This document shows, one piece after another, positions 35,370-47,193 of a stretch of 64,000 nucleotides of DNA (positions within the stretch are counted from its first letter, which is position 1; the number at the start of each line of letters is the position of its first letter). The DNA is taken from NCBI GenBank assembly GCA_020055645.1, contig CM034546.1, positions 129,229,875-129,293,874 of the forward strand. The letters run 5' to 3'. A program made the translations under genes and the position numbers. The notes beneath the pieces are model-generated. The model ran no database searches and was not told where the DNA came from. It worked only from the letters and a program-made list of their open reading frames with translations. Source of the stretch: Tomocerus qinae (lineage: Eukaryota; Arthropoda; Collembola; Entomobryomorpha; Tomoceridae).

Positions 35370-36960
35370 TTCACCATCAAATGTTAAGTGGAAGTCAATG
35401 TCTTGATCAAAACTCCCACTCATTGACCGTTATACAATTATTACAATTCTTCGAAATTCACGCACTACATATAAACGACGACAGAATGGTTTATCCGTAT
35501 ACTGCTGTAGGCGACACTGAAGTAATGTTTATTGATATCAGTAGACCAAACAGCATTATTCGAAAAGAAAGTATAGTCGCGTTAATATATTAATTGTGAT
35601 AGTGTAATTAGTATTTACTATCCACCGGTGGTACTCAAACATTATGTACAAATCCTCCAAAACTCAATCACCGTATATGATCTTCGAATCAATCCATTGC
35701 ATTGTCGGTTTTCTGTGTACTATTAAATGCCACGTGGAAGTCAATGTCTTGATTAAAACTCCAATTCATTGACCGTTATAAAATTCCTTAAAAATACGCT
35801 CACTCTATATGAACGACGACAGAATCCTTTATCGTTAATCTGTATACTGTTTTCGGCAACGCGAGATTAATGCTTATTGGTGTCGGCAGACCAAACTGCA
35901 ATTTCCAGAAAGAAAGTATTCATATTAGTAATAAAAATATCAATTGTAATAGTACATTCAGTATTTACTGTCCACATGTACTCAAAAATTATGTACAATT
36001 CCATCAATATTCACCCCATGTATATGATCTTCTTCGATTCAATCCATTGTCGGTTTTCTGTGTACTATTGAGTGCCAGGTAGGAGTCAATGTCTTGATCA
36101 AAACTCCAATTTATTGACCATTATACAATTACAATTCACCCACTGTATATGAACGTTAACAGAATCCTTTATCGTTTATCTTTATACTGCTGTAGCCCAT
36201 GCAAAAGTAATGCTTATTGATATCAGCTGATCAAACTGCAATATTCATAAAGAAAGTTTTTATAATATTCTTCAAAATATCTATTGTAATTGTGTATTCT
36301 GCATTCACTGTCCCTTGATTAAAACTCCAATGCATTGACCGTTGTACAATTGCTTCAAAATTCACCCACAGTCAATGAACGTCGACAGAATCCTTTATCA
36401 TTTATCTGTATACTTCTGTAGACCACGAGGAAACAATGTTTATTGATATCAGCAGACTAAACTGCAATATTCAGAAAAAAAGTGTTTATAATAGTATTCA
36501 AAATATCAATTGCAATAGTGTATTCTGTATTTATTGTCCACGTGTGTTCAAAAATTATGTACAATTCCTTCAAAATTCACTCACTGTGTATGATCCTCAA
36601 CCCAATCCATTGTCGGTTATCTGTGCACCATTAAATGTCACGTGGAAGTCAACGTCTTGATCAAAACTCCAATTCATTGACCGCTATACAATTCCTTCAA
36701 AATGCGCCCTCTGCATATCAATGTTGACAATGAGTCCTTTATCGTTTATCTGTATACCGCTGTAGGCCACGCAGAAGTAATGCTTATTGATATCAGCAGT
36801 CCAAACTGCAAATATTTGGAAATATAGTATTTATAATAATCGTTAAAATATCATATGTAAATATTCTAATGCTGCATTCAGTGTTTACTGACCACCTGTA
36901 TTCAAAAATTATGTAAAATTTCTTTAAAATTTTACTCACCGTGTAGGATCCCAGTCTTTT
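35370..36960. repeat. About 345-bp satellite, five degenerate copies
   Basis: The landmark tcaatgtcttgatcaaaact recurs at about 35393, 35743, 36087, 36310 (shorter unit) and 36649, with accompanying blocks (atcctttatcgtttatctgt, attgatatcagcag). The spacing is about 340-350 bases apart from one shortened unit. It lies in the intron of the THAP transposase. Confidence 0.8.
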
Positions 36961-37084
36961 GAGAAGCATGTTACAGGCGACCTGAGGAAAACTTCTGCAC
37001 TCCAATGCATTGTGCCGACTTGTCTGTGTAATAGCCCCACTATACTACAGAAGTCAGCAGTGATTGTTCACCATTCTAGAATAC

Positions 37085-37450
37085 TGAACAAGATTTTTGT
37101 TGTCTGTATACTGTTAAGTCAACTCACCGAAAGTTGACGTCCAAAAAGTGAGAGGCCACGTAGAGAGAATCCTTATTGATATCAGCAGTGGAAACTTGTC
37201 CTACCATCAATTGTAAATGCAGCCAGTATTTAATGTCCACATGTACTCAAAATTGACACAATGCCTGTTGGATTTTTGTTGTCCGTATACTGTTAAAAGT
37301 CAACTCACCGAAAGTTGACGTCCAAAAAGTGAGAGGCCACGTAGAGAGAATCCTTATTGATATCAGCAGTGGAAACTTGTCCTACCATCAATTGTAAATG
37401 CAGCCAGTATTTAATGTCCACATGTACTCAAAATTGACACAATGCCTGTT
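37085..37450. repeat. About 182-bp tandem duplication
   Basis: Two nearly identical head-to-tail copies starting near 37088 and 37270 (block caactcaccgaaagttgacg at both). It shares short words with the neighbouring satellite, so it is probably a derived unit. Confidence 0.85.
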
Positions 37451-37773
37451 GAGTTGCCGCCTATGTGAGTTGACTTTATGCTGTTGAAAGCCACGTGGAA
37501 GTAGCGTCGTGAATAACACTCCAATGCTTTGTCCGTTATGCACTATGCTGTAAGCTAAAATGTAACTCCTCTCTCCCTCACTGCACCGCACCTTGCTGTG
37601 CATGCATTACCCTCACTCTCACTCCACAACGCTACGCTGTACGTTAAATGTGAACTCCTCTTTTCCTCACTTCACCGAACCGTACTGTGCATGTATTATC
37701 CTCGCTCTCAGTCCAGCAGTGCTGTGTTTGTTTGTGTGTATTGCATTGCTCCTGAGAATTCCGTTCGCACTAA

Positions 37774-37801
37774 CAGACAGACAGACAGACAGACAGACAG
37801 A
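37774..37801. repeat. (CAGA)n microsatellite
   Basis: Seven uninterrupted tetranucleotide units. Confidence 0.95.
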
Positions 37802-38919
37802 TTCGACACGTCTATAAAGTAACTCCGTTACTTAATAAAATGATAGGATTTCAAAAAATACGAAAGCGGGAGACCTCCGCATGGTGGTACTACGGTAATT
37901 TGAAAACCTCTGTACATGATATTAAATAATATTATAAAGAATGTTTTGAATTACCCACAGTAATTTGATCCTCACACATACAGTAATGCAATCACCGAAA
38001 TAACAAAAAAATTTTAACCTAAGTTCCTATTTTTGAATGGGATCATGTGTGGCTGTTCAACAGCTGTGGCTGGAGTCTTTATGAATAGCAATTTGCCACC
38101 CAAATTACCAATGCTTTTCCAACTTGGGTGCAAAATTTTTGTTATTTTGGGTTTTGCATTATTGTGAATTACCATAATAAGATGTAGATTCTTTTGAAGT
38201 CCTCATCGATACCTTGCTTGTTCTCAGGACTGGGAGTTTCTGAAGTGGAAGGTTCATAGAAGGCACGGCTCCTGATTTCAAAATTTTCCTTTCCCTTAAG
38301 TTGAGCATCTTGTTCATTTTATCTTCCAAAAAATCACTTTCGGGGAAATGGTTGGAACATATAACGGCAGTTTTTACATTAATTCGGTCGGTTCTTCTAC
38401 ATTTTGATTCCCAAATTTTTAATACGTTTGTGTCTTTTGGAAAGTGGTGAAAGGACAGGTTCCGATCTAGTTTCAAGCTTCGTTCTGTATTTTGACACAA
38501 CGCAATTGCACAGGACGGCATTTTGAAATGCAATGAATACTTAAAATTTTATGAAAAATAGCACACCTAAAACAAAAACACAGTCAGCCAGCGCAATACT
38601 GTTGTGTTGTGTTACATCTGTTTGAATGTGCGTTATGTTTACGTCACTTCCCGCGCTACAATATCCTTGCAACAAAAAAGTGAAATAGTTTCCCATCGAG
38701 AGCACCCTTCCCTATAATAATATTCGACCATCCTGATTTAACTTTGAGATATCCGCCAAATTATTTATTTACCTGGAAAATAAGCATTTTATAGGCATGT
38801 ACAACTGACATTATGTTATGATTATGATTGAGCTGTTGAAATTGGACTTGAAGTGTTCTAGGCCTGTATACTCCGAAGAAAATGTCACATCACAGATACA
38901 AAAACACGGTTCTGTATAA

Positions 38920-39825
38920 ATTTGTCCTAGTAAACTGGTCTTCCAGGTAAAAGTAAACTGGTCTTAGTTAATTACCAACCGGTGCTCCCGCATAGGTAAA
39001 CTGGTCAAAAGCCAAATGGTTGTCCTGCTAAACGTAAAATGTTCTTGGTCAAAAACCAATTGTTCTTTTCGTGAAAGTCTTCTTGTGTCGTTAAGTTTGA
39101 TGTTTTAAGATATATGGCATGGTAGAGTCGTAGAGTATGTAGAGCTAAATTCAATCGCAACTTTGTCGTACAATTGAAGAAGGAGCAAAATGACAATGTA
39201 TAGGATTGGGCTATCTGGCATAAATTCATGACGATCTGTCCTGAATTTTTGTTGGTGACAATAATTTTCTAATAGTGGTGTTCACTGTTCACTTGACTTT
39301 CGAGTGGGTTTATTTCACGTTCACTTATTTTAGAAAACCAGTTTACTTACGCGGGAGGACCAGTTGGTAATTGACTAAGACCAGTTTACGTGTAGCAGGA
39401 AGACCAGTTTGTTTTAAGCAAGACCAGTTTACTTACGCGGGAGGACCAGTTGGCAATTGACTAAGACCAGTTTACGTTTAGCAGGAAGACCGGTTTGTTT
39501 TAAGCAAGACCAGTTTACTTACGCGGGAGGACCAGTTGGCAATTGACTAAGACCAGTTTACGTTTAGCAGGAAGACCGGTTTGTTTTAAGCAAGACCAGT
39601 TTACTTACGCGGGAGGACCATTTGGCAATTAACCAAGACCAGTTTACGTTTAGCAGGAAGACCGGTTTGTTTTAAGCAAGACCAGTTTACCTACGAGGGA
39701 GGACCTGTTGGTAATTGACTAAGACCAGTTTACTTATACCCGAAAGACCAGTTGGTTTTTAACAAGACCAGTTTACTTTCGACCCAAAAGACCAGTTTAC
39801 TAGGACCAATTTACGTCACACCCAC
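38920..39825. mobile_element. TIR element built from 86-bp subrepeats
   Basis: The tips read gtcctagtaaactggtct on the left and agaccagtttactaggac on the right, an inverted repeat about 900 bases apart. The right arm contains about five copies of an 86-bp unit (gtttactta at 39341, 39427 and 39513, continuing to 39690). The left arm has a single complementary version. No coding capacity. Non-autonomous DNA-transposon-like, superfamily unknown. Confidence 0.7.
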
Positions 39826-39829
39826 ACGC

Positions 39830-40480
39830 ACTACACCTCGTAGTCAATAATAATTAGGATCTTCCTTTTACTAAAGTTAAATGCTCAAACTACTTTTAAG
39901 TTTACACACATCTTTCAAAACTCCAATTTACAGTGAGTTAGCCCAAATTTCACTTTTATTTGCTTTTCAAATTTTTCGTGTGGGTTTTTTAAGTCAAATA
40001 AATGATACAGTAAATAAGCTATTTATTTACTACAATTTACCGCAATGCATTTTGTCCCTGCCCATGACTTTGGTAACACTCTGGTAACTCTGGTATTGTC
40101 GAATTGAGATAATGGTTTTATCATCATTAGCAGATCCGTGATTACAATTGTACTCATACATCTTTCATATATACATTGAAATAGTCTTTGTATGTTATTA
40201 GAAATGCAATATGTTATCAAATATAAACATTCACTTAGATAAGATGATAATATTAAACTTGGTGCATTTCAAAATCAATATTTCGCATGTATGTACGTTT
40301 CAAACTATTGCATAGGAATTATATTGCATTAATTTTTAGCATGATATTTTCATCCTCCGTTGGGTTTTTTTGGGTTAAAACAGTGAATTGTAACTCAGAG
40401 TAGAGAAAATGCCAATAATAAACCCAATAATAAGACTTATTTTGAGTAATATGAATTGTATACCCTAATCCTCATTGCAA
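39830..40480. other. Intergenic
   Basis: No gene seen; AT-rich. Confidence 0.45.
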
Positions 40481-40489
40481 CAAAACGCC

Positions 40490-41716
40490 GAAGTCCATGG
40501 CATAGATAGAATATCACGTATCTAGAAATTTAATCAAGAGAGCGCCAAAAAATAATAGCATAGTCATACATAGTAGCAAAAATTTTAGCGCGAAACGCGA
40601 ATTTTTTATTGATTTTTATTCTTTTTTTGACAAAAAATCATCTTTTTCTTGGGGTTTAGGGGGGGCTGTGTGGTGCCCCCTCTAAATACATACTTATTGG
40701 ATTACCGTGCGAACAAGGGCGTATCTAGAAATTGGATCTAGGGGGTGCTAATTTCTAAAAATGAGTATTACCAAGCACGTATTTAGTAGGGGGGCGGGGG
40801 GCGCAGCGCCCCCCCCCCCTAAATCTGAGAAAAAGAGAATTTTTTTTCTCAAAAATGGCTTAAAATTGCAAAAAATTTTCGCGCTTCGCGCGAATATGTC
40901 TTATTTTTGGTATAATTTTTGTTTCCGCCCCCCCTTGAACAAATTTCTAGATACGTGCCTGAGTATTACATAAATCAAGCAATTAGAACCGTCATTACAA
41001 GCACGTATACAGAACTGAGTTTCGAAAGGGGATATTTCCAATAGATATTTTAATGATATTTACTCGCGCTTAGCGCGAAATTTTTTAGATTGTTTTGACG
41101 GAAATGAGTCAAAAAAGGCCTAAAAAAGGAAATAATCGCCCGGAGGGCGAAATGTTTTGTGATTGTGAGAAAAAATGCCTCTTTTCGTTGATTTTGGTAA
41201 AGCCCATCCCTCAATACGTCCTTGCATCATTATATTAGTAAAAAAGAAGAAATATACGCGCGAAGCGCGAAAAAATTTATGATTTTTAATCTTTGTCAAA
41301 AAAATCCACTTTATATCAAGATTAAGGGGCTGGGGGCCTTCTAAATATGTGATTTATCTGTCATCACCCACCCAGTTCGGCCGATTTAGTTTTAGATGTT
41401 TTAAACAAAAAACCTCATTTCAGAAGTGGTCAATTGCTAAGCACATTTCCATTGTGTAACAATATAATATAAAGTAATCTCAGATCCTAAGGTTCAATAC
41501 AGGGAAAAAAGGATTCGAAAATGTTCAAACATATTCAAAAATGCTCGAATATAAAATATATGTTATTGTGTCATATGAAAAAGAAAATATGTTTCTTCCA
41601 ATTTGGAATTAAATACTTGAATATTATATAAGTGGTGAAAACGCGAAAATATCTAGTGTGTTTTCAAAATATTTAGGGGGTGCTAAAGCACCCTAGCACC
41701 CCCCCTAAATACGTCC
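40490..41716. mobile_element. Nested small TIR elements with GCGC palindromes
   Basis: Several short units overlap here. One copy spans about 40772-40968 with inverted tips agcacgtatttag and ctagatacgtgcct and inner G/C runs (gggggcg...cccccccccc). A larger pair, gggcgtatctag at about 40727 and taaatacgtccttg at about 41700, encloses it. Self-complementary words such as gcgcgaagcgcgaaa, cgcgcttcgcgcga and cgcccggagggcg recur at 40590, 40880, 41065, 41130 and 41255. No open frame of note. A related unit lies at 52805-53175. Confidence 0.65.
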
Positions 41717-41719
41717 TTG

Positions 41720-42700
41720 CGTGCGAATTCATACCACTCTGCAATTTAATACCACTCTGAAATTTCATCTATCACTGTCAATCATCCACGTTTACTAGCA
41801 ATAAAAATGAACATTCATTACTGCCACTTTGTTTAATTGTATAGCCCAATGCTGCTATGCTATCATTAATTCATTATCATCACTTTTCCAATGAATGTCA
41901 GTTATAATTATTAAAAATCTAATTATCTTAACCACTCTTGACTTCAATATAATGATTGATAATCTTTTAATATCATTTCAGTAGCATATCGTAATACATT
42001 TTTAAATAACATCTTTTGTTAATTAGATTTAACGGATTACTCTTAAGAAACAACGATGTATTGTTCCACCCTTTCCATACAGATTAAAAAGATCCTAGTT
42101 TGAGGTGAACATCGAGTTTAATGATAGTGTTGACATCAAAAAAATGATATCCGAAATATACAAGGTAGGCACTAGGGATAAATATACGCGCAACAAAGCG
42201 AAAATACGAAGTTAAATGTGACCAATGCCATTATTTGGTGTTTGCTAAAAATGACGAAGTCAGTTTGCATCGTGAATCTGCACAGGGTTCCCGAAGAATG
42301 TTATAATGCCACAAAAATTACAAAAATCCTTACAGTCGTATTTGCTAAGCTAAATGCTAATTAATAATTTTATGGAAATGCTATATTACTAATTGATTCG
42401 ATTTGTAGAACTATAGTTATTTGGATCAATCGGCTGCCGACTGAGACCTAATATTTAACCGCTTCCAGTCAGCCTACATTCTCTGAATTTTATTGCTTTT
42501 ACTACATTTACCATGCTATGAATATGGTTAATATGAAATCAAGTTCATAGGGCGATGTTATATTCATTTATTTCTGTATTTTGTGTCATTTTATACTCAG
42601 CATTTTTAATAATATTTAGTCCATTCAAGTGTAAAGGATTAATATACATTGGCATTATTGTAAAAGTGAAATTCTTAAGATTTAAATTCAGTTTTGCATT
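41720..42700. other. Intergenic
   Basis: No gene seen. A GC hairpin lies at 42432-42476. Confidence 0.45.
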
Positions 42701-42709
42701 GCGCTTAAA

Positions 42710-42800
42710 AAATTAATATGCCTGACAAGAATAATCATTTTCTTTAGTTTGACAAGATCAAGTAGCAAAAGAAAAGTCATAAGAAAGGCACATATAAAAT
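42710..42800 (-). promoter_or_regulatory. Candidate SECIS-like hairpin in the PRXL2 3' UTR
   Basis: On the minus strand, starting about 30 bases after the stop codon, ATGAC is followed by TTTTCTTT, an apical region of about 22 bases, AAAGAAAA and then TGATT. The 8-bp stem is perfect and is bordered by UGA and UGA(U) words that could form the SECIS quartet. Outside it, ATATGTGCCT can pair with AGGCATAT as helix I with a 2-base bulge. A canonical apical AA on the 5' side is missing and helix II is short, so this is a candidate only. Confidence 0.35.
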
Positions 42801-42823
42801 TAGAAACGAGCATCGTTTAAGAT

Positions 42824-44292
42824 TTAAAAGTTAATTTCCAAAGCTTCTAGTATTTTTGAATTTTCCAAGTGTTTACAAAGCTCTTCTTGTTTGTAGTCCA
42901 TCAGAATTTTCTCTCCACCTTTGCTCACAATGAGGATACCTCCATTTAGCATAGCATTTCCCCAAGCATTATGAGAGGTACCATCTTTTATGGACTGAAA
43001 TATTTCAATACTCTTATAAAAAACCAGCTAGTCTACTTAACCCAAAAATACTAAGCTAAGCTATATATTATTATCATAAAACGTCAGACATATATTTCTA
43101 GTCGTTGTCAAAAATGTTGAAAGTTTTGAAAGTTTTGAAATTTTGAAAGTTTTGATTTATTTACATTATTGCGTTTTATCTAAAACTGCCAATTTGATAT
43201 AGATAAACATGGTACTCGTTTATTACCCTAAGGATCTACACAGAAAATTTTGACAATTAAAAAATTACAATATTTAATGAAATAGTAATTTCTTGTGCAT
43301 ACTTTCCAATTTTTTCACATCACTTTAAAGTAAATTGAAAGATTTGGAAAATTTAGTGTAAGCACACTAATTTAATTTTTTTATTTTATATTCAAACTTT
43401 TTTCCAAAACATTTTCTAAGTTCAAAAGGTCGTTTTTACAAAATTGTTATGAGACATTTAAAGGAAAATCTTTAGGAAAATATTTTTTATTTTAAATGCT
43501 TTGAAAATATTTTAAAAATTTGATTTTAGAAAATATACGTAGCGTATATGTGCAAATATTTTTTTAAATAGGCAAATACCTGAAGCTAAAAAATATTAAA
43601 TAAAAATATTAAATTATTGAATGTAGGATTAGGAGCTAGTTATTTACCTTTTTAACCGAACGATAAACATCTTTGTTCATAAGTGCTTTGGTGATGGAAA
43701 AGATATTATATTTTTTGTAGCCAAGGGCTTTGTAAGAAGCTGCATTAGTATCCACAAATACTTCCCCTTCAAAAAAGTTTCCTTCCAAAAATTCTTGGCA
43801 TCCCAACTCTTCTAAGCCAATTGCAACCATACGAATGTCATGTTTGTTAAGCAAGGGCAAAAGAAGACTAAACTCTTTCGCCGCTTGCCGACAACATATT
43901 CATCCGAAACGTCTCAGGAATATTATAACCACTGTACTATCTTCCCACAACGTCTTCAACTCAACAGGCTAAATAACAAAAATAAATCCTTGATATATTT
44001 CTACTTTTAATTGTAATTTCATTTCGTGGCGTGACTTAAAATTCTCTAACTCTGAAATGTATCTAGGAAAAATAAAGCTGCCAATAATTACTTTTAATTT
44101 TGTTTTAAAAGTATTAATGGCTTAAAGGTTAAACTATTAACAAATTTAGGTTTTGTTAACCAATATATAGTTTTCAAATAATTATGAATTATTCACCTTT
44201 AAAGATGGAACATGTTTGATGAGATTTTTCCCCAAAAGGTCCACATTAATTATGTGGTTATCTGAATTCGAAGTGCTGGCCGTAGTCGTCAT
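42824..44292 (-). CDS. Prxl2b: PRXL2B/SelU-type thioredoxin-fold protein, candidate selenoprotein (in-frame TGA)
   Basis: Three exons, 44292-44197, 43968-43648 and 42994-42824, join in phase into 196 codons, matching the length of PRXL2B (prostamide/prostaglandin F synthase, peroxiredoxin-like 2 family). Exon 2 reads VVIIFLRRFG, then TGA at 43902-43900, then ICCRQAAKEF. In the family this position is the first cysteine of the C-x-x-C active site, so the TGA replaces the catalytic Cys, and SelU relatives use selenocysteine there. All other codons, the splice sites and the C-terminal GGILIVSKGG strand are intact, which argues against decay. Expected role: thiol/selenol redox or prostaglandin-type reductase in the cytosol. 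A SECIS-like hairpin lies just downstream. Alternative: a single nonsense mutation or sequencing error. Confidence 0.85.
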
Positions 44293-44569
44293 ACTTGTGC
44301 CTTCCCAAAAGTGAAACTGAGGCAGAATGAGATAGCAATATATTATACAACGTATCAAGTTGTTGTTGTTATGGATAAAGTAGGAAAGTGCAGGTATGGT
44401 AAAGTTGTCCAGAGAAGAGTCAGAATTCTACACATGGTAAATAAACTTGTTTACAGTGTCGCTGATAATCCGTTCTATCCAAGGATCCCCATGTAATTTT
44501 GTATAGGTAAAAAATTATTTTTTTGTAGTTTTAAGTTCAAACTATTTTTTAGTCTATACACTGAGAAGG

Positions 44570-44840
44570 GAATAACAAAGGTACTCATTTTTTACAAAAA
44601 ACAAAAAGGTACTCTTTTTTACAAAAAACAAAAAGGTACTCTTTTTTACGAAAAACAAAAAGGTACTCCTTTTTACAAAAAACAAAAATGTACTTTCTTT
44701 ACAAAAAAACAAAAAGGTACTCCTTTGTTACAAATAAACAAAAAGGTACTCCTATTTTACAAATAAACAAAAAGGTACTCCTATTTTACAAATAAACGAA
44801 AAGGTACTCCTTTTTTACAAAAAACAAAAATGTATTTCTT
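44570..44840. repeat. About 30-bp tandem repeat
   Basis: About nine copies of a unit such as acaaaaaggtactccttttt with variable A and T runs. Confidence 0.9.
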
Positions 44841-44844
44841 TTTT

Positions 44845-46760
44845 AAAAAGCAATCCTTTTTGCTTTTTTGCATAAAATAAAAGTAAACGAGTCAAAATGC
44901 TACATCAAAAAAGGAAAAAATGCAAAAAGGACAGCTTTAAAAAATCTTATTTATAAAAAAGTCAAAAAATTACAATTTTTGTTCCCTTACACTAAAGCTG
45001 CTAACCTATTCATCTACAAACTATATAATTGTCAGTTTAATTTATTCACACACGCACTCAGAGCTCGCAACACGCAACAGTCTCAAGTGGGTTTCCTTTG
45101 GTTTATACCACTATACAGAGACTTTAGTCTAGACTAATTACTATACTACGAGTTTCTTTAAAACCATAACAGGAGGAAGATTTGTAAAATAGTAAACAAT
45201 TCTACTAAGATATTGACCACAATATTATGGTAATCAAGAAATTATTACATTGAATTGTACTATGAATTGATGTTTAATTATGCAAATATATAAAATATAT
45301 TGTTTTGCAGTCCCAACTGTCAACCACTAACTAGTACAATGTCTTATGTACATTGATTAGTAGATTTAGAGGTTACAAATTATTCTTGATGCTGATAAAA
45401 ATTTATTGAATGAAATCTTGAAACATTCCATACATTTAATCCGACTTGATTTTAAATAAAATTTATATTTTTAATCTTTCCGTTGAAGTTTAGCAAATTA
45501 ATCTTTTGGAATTCAATATCAACAAAGTATTAACATTGTTTTCTTCTACCTCACAATGAATTATGTAAATGTTTAGATTATTATGACTTATGACTGAATA
45601 TATTCGATTGTTGTTAATACATCTGGTACAGATATAATATTATCTCACACGGATCTAGGTACTTATAGCATTGTATAATTAAATCTAAAATTCTAAAACG
45701 GAGGATAATCGACGTTTAATTTTCATAACCAACATAAAATGGGATAGTTTCGCCTTTTTACCTTGAAATGCCAAGCATATAATTATGGTGACCTAACAAT
45801 CAATTTAATTGCTTGAAATAGTAATCTACCGACTTCGTATTATTCATTCCTATCATTATGTAATTTATTTTGTTATATACTTATATGTAATGATATTGGG
45901 TCATGAGATCCTATGTGACGTCATTTCAGACAAAATTACTCAAGAAAGTAATGTAATCCTTCCTGGCTAAAATATATTTACCCAAGTATCATCCATCAGA
46001 TTGTGAATAATATCACACTATTGTAATAAAACCTGAACCTTTTGACTTGGACGCATAAATTTCTATTAGGATGCAATGAGAAAAGTACATGGTAAATAAG
46101 GTAGAAGTATTCCAGCAAATTCTCAGTTTGTTGGCATCAGTCAAAGTCGAACAAGATTTCCTCCACAGTCTGACTCTGACATGCAACGAATTTCACACAG
46201 ACAGAAAGAACTATACCAATATGCAATGTTTAAATGATAATTACTACTTTGTTATGTCTCCCTTATAATTGTACGAAACCAATATTATACCACAATTATA
46301 TCCACAGAGGAAAAATCTGAACGATTTAATCATTATGAGGAAGTTATCTAGTGAAATATAATAACAGATACATTACTCTATCTAATATTATAACGTGTAG
46401 ATTTGTCTTTGTGCCTAAAGCTGATTTATAGTTGCTGTACATTTGTTTCATGATAATCCACTCCCTTTGTTGGCCGCATTATCCAGCTTGTAAAACAAAT
46501 TAGGAATTAATGCACTGTAAATAAATTTTAACTAATCTAAATACAAAACTTATTTTCAGTTTTTATTATATCTTGAAAAAAAATTAAATACATATAATAA
46601 ACATTAAACATTTACGCGTATTATGAATTATAGTATTTCAATGCACATAAAACGATTCTAATAATTTTCTCTTTATTTAAAACAATAACCATATTATAGT
46701 TTTATTTATTAAGTATATTATAAGACTGGATACTTTATTGTAAGAAAGTCTCATTACTTT
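44845..46760. other. Intergenic, about 1.9 kb
   Basis: AT-rich with no convincing exon or repeat on either strand. Confidence 0.5.
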
Positions 46761-46761
46761 T

Positions 46762-47193
46762 TTATTTAGGTTTTCTTAACCAAAATGGGATTTTGGCAGC
46801 TGAGACAGTTTCAAACTTGGTTTTTGGTCTGATCATTTGTTCCATGTTATTCGTAGATAAGCACTTGTAATGTTTTAAATCGCATCTCGTAGCTACAAAG
46901 TGATAAGCAAAATAATATTTTTATTTTCTAAATGGCAATAGTATATTAAATACAAATAACAATAACAATAGGTAAAAATTACCGTGAGGACAACAATGAT
47001 AACCGTCATCACAGCAAGATCCATTTGGATAGGGACAGCAAACATAGCCACCTTCAAAATCGTCGCAACAAGTTTGACTTTCCTCACAAGAAATCTGAGA
47101 TCTTGGACAGTACTTGGAGTCAATAGATGAAATTGTAAAGATGATTACTAAAACCATCCTAATACAAAATGACAGAGTTTTTGATACTTTCAT
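46762..47193 (-). CDS. Secreted single-granulin-domain peptide
   Basis: Two exons, 47193-46983 and 46892-46762, join in phase into 113 residues. Residues 1-26 form a signal peptide. The mature part starts KYCPRSQISC and contains one full granulin module: twelve cysteines in the order C, C, CC, CC, CC, CC, C, C, including SCCDDGYHCCPH and TRCDLKHYKC, with the last two pairs split by the intron. A short 33-residue basic tail follows. Granulins are extracellular growth or immune modulators made from multi-module progranulin; a one-module gene is a compact form, known from other invertebrates. The intron donor is CACG/GTAATT. The receptor or role in this animal is unknown. Confidence 0.88.

Larger units (their letters stand above)
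33390..38521 (-). pseudogene. THAP-domain / P-element-like transposase, decayed
   Basis: Three exons join in phase: 38521-38173 (THAP zinc finger), 34650-34507 (linker) and one starting at 34427. The THAP domain shows CAIALC, the FHHFP stretch, W in KIWESKC, the CSNHF pair and GAVPS, the C2CH pattern of P-element and THAP9 DNA-binding domains. Exon 3 begins with a coiled coil (about 34360-34240). It then loses frame near 34147, where a run of A bases precedes an in-frame stop. The next stretch (KAYETVREIWKIPLPAASTLKRW) is a P-element helix-turn-helix-like part. A TAA stop precedes 33950-33390, the RNase H-like catalytic region with DLGGSNRGLHNELGI and FPDGPHMIKLVRN. Further decay occurs near 33390. 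Intron 1 is 3.5 kb and filled with satellites. Confidence 0.75.

Noticed and set aside
37593-37822. Open frames ending in the CAGA microsatellite
   Set aside because: Low-complexity translation with overlapping frames and no domain.
42432-42476. GC hairpin ggctgactgg...cagtcggcagcc as the SECIS
   Set aside because: A good stem but it lacks the ATGA/TGA quartet words, so it is not SECIS-like.
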